Below, piece after piece: positions 28,686 through 35,379 of a stretch of 64,000 nucleotides of DNA. The notes below the pieces were generated by a model. It saw only the letters and a program-made list of their open reading frames with translations, did not search any database and was not told where the DNA came from. The stretch is from Geodermatophilus sp. DSM 44513 (GTDB lineage: Bacteria > Actinomycetota > Actinomycetes > Mycobacteriales > Geodermatophilaceae): positions 2,170,001-2,234,000 of the forward strand of contig NZ_CP135963.1 of the NCBI RefSeq assembly GCF_032460525.1, written 5' to 3'. The number at the start of each line of letters is the position of its first letter. Position 1 is the first letter of the stretch. The translations under genes and the position numbers were made by a program.

Positions 28686-29707
28686 CAGGCGATCTCGAGG
28701 AAGGAGGCGTTCAGGCCCGAGCCGATGCCCATGAGCAGCACCCGGTCGCCGTCGACGAGGGAGTCCTGCCGGTCGGCCAGCGTGAACGGCACCGACGCCG
28801 GACCGAGGTTGCCGCGGGTGGGGAAGGTCGTGGGCACCCGTGCCGGGTCGATGGCGAACCGCTCGCACATCGCCTGGGTGTGCACCTTGGACACCTGGTG
28901 GACGACGTAGCGGTCCATGCCGGCGGCCCAGCCGAAGTCCGCCGACGAGCCGGTCCACAGGTCCGCGGCGAGGTTCAGCCCGGCGTCGAGCAGGCCCTTG
29001 AGGTCGGTGCGCATGAGGTCGTTGTCGCCGATGCACAGCTCGTGGTGCTCGCTGCCGGCGCGGCTGGCCGACCCGACCAGGCGGTGGCCCTCGGGGTGCC
29101 GGTCCGCGCGGCCGAGCACCATGGCGGCCGCACCGGAGCCCAGGGTCAGGGTGGCGAACTGGGCGAGCACGTCCTTGGACGTGGTGTCCGGGCCGTTGAG
29201 CCGCTCGACGGTGCGCTCCTGCACCGGGCGGGAGTCCTCCCCGTTGACGATGAGGGCGTACTCCACCATCCCGGAGTCGATCATCGCGGCGGCCAGCTCC
29301 ATGCCGTTGACGAAGCCCAGGCAGGCGTTCGTGACGTCGAAGTTCTGGCAGGAGCGGGGCAGGCCCAGCGCGTGGTGCACCTCGACGGCGGTCGAGGGCT
29401 CCAGGTGCCGGCGGCTCACCGAGGTGTTGACCATCAGGCCGATGGCCGCCGGGTCCACGCCGCTCTCGCTGATGGCCTTGGCGCCGGCGGTGGCCGCGCC
29501 GTCGACGAAGGTGACGCCCTCGGCCCACCAGCGGCGCTCGCGGATGCCGGCCAGCCGCTCCAGCAGGCCCGGCCGCAGCCGCACCCGCCGGTAGGTGTCG
29601 GCGAGGGCCTCGTCGAACGCGTCGGAGGTCACCACCCGGGTGGCGTCGGCCGTCTGCACGGCCAGGACCGCCGTGTTGGTGAACCGGTGCGTGGCGTTAC
29701 CGCTCAT
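28682..29707 (-). CDS. oleA: OleA, acyl-CoA head-to-head condensing thiolase
   Basis: A 341-residue thiolase-fold enzyme. C129 (NACLGF), H270 (VVHQVSK) and N300 (TRGNLG) form the active site. E103 (HLEPSTA) lies 26 residues before the cysteine, matching the spacing of E117/C143 in Xanthomonas OleA, and H270/N300 match H285/N315. This glutamate distinguishes OleA from FabH. It joins two fatty acyl-CoAs into a 2-alkyl-3-ketoacid. It is the first gene of the ole operon; ATG 29707 has only a weak RBS (GAGCAG). The promoter should lie in 29708-29992, where no clear -35/-10 is visible. Confidence 0.93.
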   Translation of the reverse strand: MSGNATHRFTNTAVLAVQTADATRVVTSDAFDEALADTYRRVRLRPGLLERLAGIRERRWWAEGVTFVDGAATAGAKAISESGVDPAAIGLMVNTSVSRRHLEPSTAVEVHHALGLPRSCQNFDVTNACLGFVNGMELAAAMIDSGMVEYALIVNGEDSRPVQERTVERLNGPDTTSKDVLAQFATLTLGSGAAAMVLGRADRHPEGHRLVGSASRAGSEHHELCIGDNDLMRTDLKGLLDAGLNLAADLWTGSSADFGWAAGMDRYVVHQVSKVHTQAMCERFAIDPARVPTTFPTRGNLGPASVPFTLADRQDSLVDGDRVLLMGIGSGLNASFLEIAW

Positions 29708-29992
29708 CTGCTCGTATCAGTCCTCGGAGGGAGTCGTCTGTCGTGCCGGTGCTGCGTCGTCGGGTGCGTCGTCGGTGGGGCGGGCCGTCGGGGACGGGTA
29801 CCCCGCCCACGGCCCCGGTACCCGGCGCGCAGCGGTGGCGGTCCGCCGGGGGCGGAGAGCCGGTCGGGTGCACGTCGCCGGGGCAACGACGGGCTGCGGG
29901 TCGGTGTTCCTGCCGCACGAGCGTCCCACCGCGGTGTGACGACCGCGTACCGCGCCCGGTCCCCGTCCCTGCCGGCGGCGCCCGGCCACGGG

Positions 29993-31381
29993 TCAGCGGA
30001 CGACGAGCACGTCCCCGAAGGCGGTCGCGTGCCGGCTGGTGAACGGGTAGCTGCCCGGCTCCTGCGGTGCCGGGAAGGCCAGCAGGCTGCGCGGGGGGAC
30101 GACGACGTCGAAGGAGCCGTCCGCCGCGGTGAGCGTGACCTCGGCGTCCGTCGGGTTGTGCACGGTGACCCGCGCACCCGCGGCGACGGGGCCCGCGACG
30201 TGGAACCGCGCCGGGTCGACCAGCACGCCCACCGACAGGTCGCCGTGGTCGTGGCCGGCCATCCCCGCCGGCGCCGCGGCCGCCGGGGCGGGCGCGGCGG
30301 CGGGGGCCGCGGGAGCGGGGTCCGCCGCCGGGGGAGGGGAGGCCGCCAGCGCCACGGCCAGCGCGACCGTGGCCAGCATGACGGCGACCTCGACGGCGGC
30401 CAGCCGCCGGAAGGCACCCGGCTGCCCGCTGCGCAGCCGGGGCAGCGTGCGCCGCCGGTGCGCCCGGCCCAGGACGCCGAGGGCCACCAGGGCCGCCGTC
30501 TTGGCCAGCAGCAGCCCGCCGTAGCCGCTGCCCAGGACGGTGCCGGGCGAGGTGGTCCGGTCCAGGACCAGCCAGGCGGCCACCAGGCCGGACAGCCCGG
30601 TGGCCAGGAAGCAGGCCAGCGCCAGGGTGCTGAAGCGGCCCGTGGCGGTCGCGGCGTCCGCTCCGGACCGGCCGTGCAGCAGCAGGGCGAGCAGGCCCCC
30701 GACCCATGCGGTCGCCGCCACCACGTGCACGGCCAGGGCGGTCACCGCCGGCACGTGGTCCGCGGCCGCCGCGGAGTGGCCGGTCAGGACGGCCGGGACC
30801 ACCAGCCCGGACACCGCGACGGCGAGCAGCAGCGCGGCGGGCAGCGCACCGGTGCACCGCCGCGCCAGCACGGCCACCAGGCCGGCCGCGCCGACGGTCA
30901 CCGCCGCGGCCCGTCCCGCGGGCAGGTCGGTGAGGAAGACCCCCACGGCCGACGCCGGCACCGTGGTGGGCGGGGTGCCGAGCACGTCGGCCAGGGTGAG
31001 CAGCGCGGCGGCCGCGGCCGCGACGGCCCAGAGCGGCGCCCACAGCGCGGCGGCCCGCGCCGCGCGGCGCGACGCCGCGGGGAGCCCGCCGCCGTGGCCG
31101 GGGAGCAGCACGGCGGCGAACAGCAGCGACCCCACCGTGCCGACGGCCGCGACCCGCCCCAGCAGGGTGGCCGCGGGCAGCCCCCAGGCGACCAGCGGAC
31201 CGGCCTGCCCCAGCCCGGGCACGGGTTGCGCCGGGCGGCCGCCGCCGAGCACGAGGGCCAGCACCAGCACCCCGAGGAGCCCGGCGCCGGCCGCCACGAC
31301 CGTCGGCACGGCCGACGGCGGCCGCGCCGCGCCGGCCGGCAGCGGCGGCTCGGCGGTGAGCGTCCCCGGCACGGCGCTCAC
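29993..31381 (-). CDS. copD: CopD-family copper protein with C-terminal cupredoxin-like domain
   Basis: A 462-residue protein. About eight membrane helices carry a CopD-like core (VHVVAATAWVGGLLALLLHG). A Pro/Ala linker with GHDHGD then leads to a beta-sandwich tail: VTVHNPTDAEVTLTAADG, ending SYPFTSRHATAFGDVLVV. The tail resembles cupredoxin-type domains fused to CopC/CopD proteins. Role: copper movement across the membrane together with CopC (inferred from family). GTG 31381 overlaps the copC stop as GTGA. Confidence 0.88.
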   Translation of the reverse strand: MSAVPGTLTAEPPLPAGAARPPSAVPTVVAAGAGLLGVLVLALVLGGGRPAQPVPGLGQAGPLVAWGLPAATLLGRVAAVGTVGSLLFAAVLLPGHGGGLPAASRRAARAAALWAPLWAVAAAAAALLTLADVLGTPPTTVPASAVGVFLTDLPAGRAAAVTVGAAGLVAVLARRCTGALPAALLLAVAVSGLVVPAVLTGHSAAAADHVPAVTALAVHVVAATAWVGGLLALLLHGRSGADAATATGRFSTLALACFLATGLSGLVAAWLVLDRTTSPGTVLGSGYGGLLLAKTAALVALGVLGRAHRRRTLPRLRSGQPGAFRRLAAVEVAVMLATVALAVALAASPPPAADPAPAAPAAAPAPAAAAPAGMAGHDHGDLSVGVLVDPARFHVAGPVAAGARVTVHNPTDAEVTLTAADGSFDVVVPPRSLLAFPAPQEPGSYPFTSRHATAFGDVLVVR

Positions 31382-31968
31382 GCCCGGCGCCGGGAGCGCA
31401 GCAGGACCAGCGTGGCCGCCACGACGACCACGCCGGCCGCGGCCGGCACCAGCCACCCCGACCCGGGCGACGACCCCGGCGACGACCCCGGCGACGGCCC
31501 CGGCGACGGTGCCGGGACCGGCGCGGCCGCGACCGCGGGGGTGTCCGCGCCGGCGCCGGCGACCGCGGGGGCCGGGGCCACGGTGAAGGCGAGGGTGCCC
31601 GACAGCGGGTGCCCGTCGGAGGAGGTCACCCGCCAGGCGACGGCGTGCAGCCCGCCGGCCGGGTCGACCGCCAGCGGCTGGACCACCGTGGCGCCGCGCA
31701 CCTGCGGCGCACCCCGGGACACCGCGGCGCCGTCCGGCCCGGTGACGACCACCTGGGCGCCCAGCGCCTGCACCGGGGCGCTGAACTCCAGCTCCACCTG
31801 CGCCGGCGGCACGGGCACCGTCGCGTCGGCGGCCGGCACCGTGGCGACCAGCCGGTCGTGCGCCCGGGCGGCCGGCGTGCCGGTGCCCAGCAGGGTGAGC
31901 ACGGCGGCGGCCAGCACCACCGCTGTCCGGGCGGCCGGGCCGGGGGCGCCGGGGCGTCGTCGCGACAT
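31378..31968 (-). CDS. copC: CopC-domain periplasmic-type copper-binding protein, membrane-anchored
   Basis: A 196-residue protein. The signal peptide (about 1-40) ends in an ARA-HDRL site, so the mature protein would begin with histidine, the N-terminal copper ligand of CopC. The second motif, SSDGHPLSG, supplies the Asp/His ligands. After the roughly 95-residue sandwich come a Ser/Pro/Gly repeat linker (PSPGPSPGSSPGSSPGSG) and a C-terminal membrane helix with a RSRRRA tail, so it is tethered. It is the first gene of copC-copD; upstream is a long divergent region with the CHRD gene. Confidence 0.92.
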   Translation of the reverse strand: MSRRRPGAPGPAARTAVVLAAAVLTLLGTGTPAARAHDRLVATVPAADATVPVPPAQVELEFSAPVQALGAQVVVTGPDGAAVSRGAPQVRGATVVQPLAVDPAGGLHAVAWRVTSSDGHPLSGTLAFTVAPAPAVAGAGADTPAVAAAPVPAPSPGPSPGSSPGSSPGSGWLVPAAAGVVVVAATLVLLRSRRRA

Positions 31969-32316
31969 GACCTGCGTTCGCGCGCCGCCGCCGTCCCGGT
32001 TGTCGCAGCCGACGGCCCGCCCGCCGCGCGGGGACGCCGCCCGGCCCGGTGACCAGCGGGGACGCCGTCCGCCGGCACGCGGGGTCGGCCACCCGATCGT
32101 GTCGACCGGGCCGGGCGGTGAACCGGTCGGGGCGGTGCCGCCGAACGTCCATCGGGACGGTGCGGAGGCCGGCGTGCAGACGCCGGCCGGGGGAGCCGCC
32201 CGTGCTGCCGGGTCCCGCGGGACTCGGACGGCGGCCGGCGCGAGGACGCGCCGGCCGTGCACCACCGAGCCGTCGTCACGGAGACGTCGGTCGTCCCGAC
32301 CCCTGAGGAGCCCATC
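31969..32316. promoter_or_regulatory. divergent regulatory region between copC and the CHRD gene
   Basis: This is 348 bp without a convincing gene. It holds a perfect 9-bp inverted repeat, GGCCGGCGT (32167-32175) and ACGCCGGCC (32180-32188), with a GCAG loop. No CsoR-like TACC/GGTA site was found, so this copper pair is probably controlled differently from the csoR module. No confident -35/-10 pair seen. Confidence 0.45.
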
Positions 32317-33084
32317 GTGCGCAAGGCACTCGCAATCCCGACCGTCGCCATCGCGGCGGCCGCCTTCCCGCTGCTGACCATGTCCCCGGCGCTCGCCGCC
32401 CACGACGGCAGCTACCAGGCCGACCTGGGCGCCCTGAACCAGTCCGGCGTCTCCGGCACCGGCATGGTCACCCTGTCCGGTGACCAGGCGACGGTCGTGA
32501 TCGAGGCGTCCGGCCTGCTGGCGGGCGCCCCGCACGCCCAGCACTTCCACATCGGTGCGCAGGGCACCTGCCCGACCGACGCCGACGACAAGGACGGCGA
32601 CGGCTTCCTGAGCACCTCCGAGGGCGCGCCGGCCTACGGTGCGATCGGCACCTCGCTGACCACCGAGGGCGACACCAGCCCGGACAGCGGCCTGGCCGTC
32701 GACCGGTTCCCGACCGCCGACGACGGCACGGTCAGCTACGAGCGGACCTTCGACATCACCGAGGACGTCCAGCAGGCCTTCGCTTCGGGCACCGCGGTGC
32801 TGGTCCTGCACGGCGTCGACAAGGACGGCAGCGGCACCTACGACGGTGACGTCAAGAGCGACCTCGACCCGTCGCTGCCGATGGAGGCCACCGCCCCGGC
32901 CGCGTGCGGCGCCCTCGAGCTGGCGCAGATGGGCACCACGCCGGCCGGTGGCGCGGAGACCGGTGCGGGCGGCACCGCCGGGACCGAGCAGCAGGCCGCG
33001 ATCGGCGTCGGCGCCCTCGCCCTGGCCGGTGCGGCCGCGGCCGGCGCCCTCGCCTACCGCCGTCGTCAGGCCGACCAGGCCTGA
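32317..33084 (+). CDS. secreted CHRD-domain-like protein with C-terminal membrane anchor
   Basis: A 255-residue protein. The signal peptide ends near SPALA-AHDG. The body has the CHRD pattern: NQSGVSGTGMVTLSGDQATV, an HAQHFHIG metal-like motif, FDITEDVQQAF and AVLVLHGVDKDGSGTYDG. A Gly/Thr/Glu linker then leads to a hydrophobic helix and the AYRRRQ tail, a sorting-signal-like end but without a recognisable LPxTG or LAxTG. GTG 32317 follows GAGGAG. A class F sortase gene follows, and copC is divergent, so an envelope role near copper is plausible. Function unknown. Confidence 0.8.
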   Translation: MRKALAIPTVAIAAAAFPLLTMSPALAAHDGSYQADLGALNQSGVSGTGMVTLSGDQATVVIEASGLLAGAPHAQHFHIGAQGTCPTDADDKDGDGFLSTSEGAPAYGAIGTSLTTEGDTSPDSGLAVDRFPTADDGTVSYERTFDITEDVQQAFASGTAVLVLHGVDKDGSGTYDGDVKSDLDPSLPMEATAPAACGALELAQMGTTPAGGAETGAGGTAGTEQQAAIGVGALALAGAAAAGALAYRRRQADQA

Positions 33085-33093
33085 CCGGCACGC

Positions 33094-33130
33094 CGCGTCG
33101 CGCGGGGGTCCCGCACCCCCGCGCGACGCG
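33094..33130 (+). terminator. perfect 16-bp hairpin after the CHRD gene
   Basis: CGCGTCGCGCGGGGGT (33094-33109) and its exact complement (33115-33130) enclose a 5-nt loop, directly after the CHRD stop. No T-tract. Confidence 0.75.
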
Positions 33131-33205
33131 GGCGCCGTCCCGACAGTCCCGACCCCGCCGCGCCCGCACGGCCCTGACCCCGCCGTACCCATCCCCGGAG
33201 GCCCC

Positions 33206-33943
33206 GTGACCGACCGCCCACCCCGCCGACCCGGTGCGCGTGCCTGGGCCGCGCTGGCCCTGGTGCTCGCCGCCGTGGCCGCCGTGGCCCTCGTCGTCGC
33301 GGCGACCGGGCAGCAGCGGGCCCCGCAGCCCCCGGCGGCCGCTGCTGCCGACGCCGCGACCCCGGACCCCGCGGGCGACACCGTGACCCCGGACGCGGTC
33401 CCGGCGCCGGCCGCCCCCTCCCAGGCGGCCCCCGTGCCGGCGGCCCCCGTGCCGGCGGCCCCCGTCCCGGCGGAGCCGGTCGCCGCCCCCGTGTCGCTGG
33501 AGATCCCGGCCATCGACGTCCGCAGCGACCTGCTGCGCCTGGGCGTCAGCGGTGACGGCACCGTGCAGGTGCCGCCGCTGGCCCCCGACGACCGGGCCGG
33601 GTGGTACGAGCGCGGCCCGGCGCCCGGTGCGGTGGGCCCGGCGGTGGTCCTCGGCCACGTCGACTCCGCCGAGTGGGGCCCCGGGGTGTTCTTCGACCTC
33701 GGCGCGCTGCAGCCCGGTGACGAGGTCACCGTCGCCCGGGAGGACGGCTCGGTCGCGGTGTTCGCCGTCGACCGCGTCGAGCGGCACCGCAAGGACGACT
33801 TCCCGACCATCGCGGTCTACGGCAACACCGATGCCGCCGAGCTGCGGCTGATCACCTGCGGCGGGGCCTTCGACGCCGGTGCGGGCAGCTACGAGGACAA
33901 CGTGATCGCCTTCGCCTCGCTGGTCGACACCCGGCGGGCCTGA
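33206..33943 (+). CDS. class F sortase (complete)
   Basis: A 245-residue protein. An N-terminal membrane helix (about 15-33) precedes an Ala/Pro linker with three PVPAA units, then the sortase barrel from about residue 93: GHVDS with the catalytic histidine, LITCGG with the catalytic cysteine, and a C-terminal arginine-containing strand. It is a near copy of the partial sortase at 1-358. GTG 33206 follows GGAGG. It may process the preceding CHRD protein, but the hairpin between them suggests separate mRNAs, and no cognate sorting motif is obvious. Confidence 0.92.
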   Translation: MTDRPPRRPGARAWAALALVLAAVAAVALVVAATGQQRAPQPPAAAAADAATPDPAGDTVTPDAVPAPAAPSQAAPVPAAPVPAAPVPAEPVAAPVSLEIPAIDVRSDLLRLGVSGDGTVQVPPLAPDDRAGWYERGPAPGAVGPAVVLGHVDSAEWGPGVFFDLGALQPGDEVTVAREDGSVAVFAVDRVERHRKDDFPTIAVYGNTDAAELRLITCGGAFDAGAGSYEDNVIAFASLVDTRRA

Positions 33944-33983
33944 CGCCGGGCGCTCACGCCGCCGCCGACGGACGCCGGGACGC

Positions 33984-34685
33984 TCACCAGGGGATCGGGT
34001 GCCCGTCCCGGGTGAGGGTGCCGGTGGGCCCGTCGTCGGGCAGGTCGACGGCGTACAGCACGCTCGCCGCCCCCTCGGCCACCGGCCGCCCGCCGGGGCC
34101 GCCCATGTCGGTGGCCACCCAGCCCGGGCAGACCGCGTTGACCAGGACGCCGCGGCCGGCCAGGTCGGCGGCCAGCTTGACGGTGAGCATGTCCAGCGCG
34201 GCCTTCGACACCGAGTACGCCGGGGCGCCCCCGGCCCCGCCGGTCTCACCGAAGGAGCCCGCGCCGCTGGACACGTTGACGATCCGCCCGCCGCGGGGCA
34301 CCAGCGGGGCCAGCGCGACCGCCGTCCGCCACGCGCCCACGACGTTGGTCTCCAGGGCCTCCCGGACCACCCGCAGGTCCGCGGTCACCGCGGACTGCCC
34401 GGCGTCGTAGTGCACGCCGGCGTTGTTCACCAGGACGTCGAGCCGGCCGGGGCCGGCCCGCAGCTCCGCTGCCAGGGCGTCGACGTCGTCCTGGACGGTG
34501 ACGTCCAGCCGGCGGACCACCACGTCGCCCACCAGGCCGCGGGCGGCCGCCCGCCCCCGCTCCTCGTCCCGCGAGCCGAGCACGGTGCGCACCCCGCGCG
34601 CGGCCAGGACGCGCACCACCTCCCGCCCGATGCCCCGGTCGGCACCGGTCACCACGGCGACACTGCCCTCGCCCGGGGCGCTCAC
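33984..34685 (-). CDS. SDR-family oxidoreductase
   Basis: A 233-residue classical short-chain dehydrogenase. It has TGADRGIG (cofactor), NNAGV, a serine in IVNVSSGAG, and YSVSK with the catalytic Tyr/Lys. It is similar in length and motif order to carbonyl-reductase-like SDRs. GTG 34685 gives a compact start; an upstream GTG is possible, and neither has a strong RBS. Convergent with the sortase. A copy of the CCGTTATsCC motif lies about 115 bp upstream. Substrate unknown. Confidence 0.88.
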   Translation of the reverse strand: MSAPGEGSVAVVTGADRGIGREVVRVLAARGVRTVLGSRDEERGRAAARGLVGDVVVRRLDVTVQDDVDALAAELRAGPGRLDVLVNNAGVHYDAGQSAVTADLRVVREALETNVVGAWRTAVALAPLVPRGGRIVNVSSGAGSFGETGGAGGAPAYSVSKAALDMLTVKLAADLAGRGVLVNAVCPGWVATDMGGPGGRPVAEGAASVLYAVDLPDDGPTGTLTRDGHPIPW

Positions 34686-34798
34686 CGCAGCCCACCCGAC
34701 GTCGTGCACGGCACCCGGCCCACCTCCTCCACGGCGCCCACCGTGGCCCGGTACCCCCGTCGGGCGCCAGCGGGTGTTGGCGCACTCGCCAGCTGCTA

Positions 34799-34814
34799 CC
34801 GTTATGCCCAACAA
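34799..34814. repeat. intergenic motif copy B
   Basis: CCGTTATGCCCAACAA, preceded by GCTA. It differs from copy C (47224) by two substitutions. It lies between the SDR start and the 3' end of the Cys-containing small gene, both on the minus strand. Confidence 0.55.
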
Positions 34815-34870
34815 TTCACGTCGTCGGACGTTCAGTGCAGACGGCGACGACCGGGGAACCGCCGCCCGCC

Positions 34871-35074
34871 TCAGGCCGGTGCCCGGGTGGCGCACTCCGC
34901 GCAGCGGTCGGCCGAGCCCAGGCCGCGCCGCCCGGCCCAGCTGCCCTGGACCACCCCGACCGGGGTGCCGCAGACGGCCACCCACGGCGGCGGCCCGTCG
35001 GCGGCCTCGCGCGGGACGGCGTGGGCGGTCCCGCTTTCCTGGTCGCGGCCGGCGGCGTACTCGGGAGCGGTCAC
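34871..35074 (-). CDS. small hypothetical protein with C-terminal CxxC
   Basis: A 67-residue protein from GTG 35074. The C-terminal part, WVAVCGTPVGVV then DRCAECATRAPA, carries one cysteine plus a CAEC pair and could bind a metal. The N-terminal half is polar. No family recognised. It is divergent from the DUF1918 gene. Confidence 0.5.
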   Translation of the reverse strand: MTAPEYAAGRDQESGTAHAVPREAADGPPPWVAVCGTPVGVVQGSWAGRRGLGSADRCAECATRAPA

Positions 35075-35176
35075 GTCCCCAGCATGGACGCCGCCCCGAG
35101 GCCCCTTGATCGGCCCCCGCGCCGAGGAGCAGGCTGTGACCTGAGACACAGCAGCGGAGTGGGTCAGGAGGTCGTC

Positions 35177-35374
35177 GTGGAGGCACGCGTCGGGGACCGG
35201 ATCGTCGTCCGGTCCACCCACCAGGGGGAACCGGAGCGCACCGGCCGGGTGCTGGAGGTGCGCGGGGAGCGCGGCGGGCCGCCCTACGTCGTCCGGTGGG
35301 ACGCCGACGGGCACACCGGGGTGTTCGTGCCGGCCGGGACCTGCACCGTGGTCCCCGAGCCGGCGAACGGCTGA
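35177..35374 (+). CDS. DUF1918 domain protein
   Basis: A 65-residue protein with a single DUF1918 fold: VGDRIVVRS, GRVLEVRGERGGPPYVVRW, then GHTGVFVPAGTCTVV. It is an SH3-like small beta barrel, common in Actinobacteria; function unknown. GTG 35177 follows AGGAGG by 5 nt. The stop lies 5 bp before the EF-G-like start, so the two are co-transcribed. Confidence 0.88.
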   Translation: MEARVGDRIVVRSTHQGEPERTGRVLEVRGERGGPPYVVRWDADGHTGVFVPAGTCTVVPEPANG

Positions 35375-35379
35375 GCGGC

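Noticed and set aside
28880..32377. 1165-codon plus-strand open frame across oleA, copD and copC
   Set aside because: It runs antisense through well-supported genes and intergenic DNA alike, has low-complexity Gly/Arg composition and no start logic.
33000..33084. LPxTG-type sorting signal in the CHRD protein
   Set aside because: There is a C-terminal helix and basic tail, but no LPxTG, LAxTG or close variant before it; GGAETG is not a convincing match.
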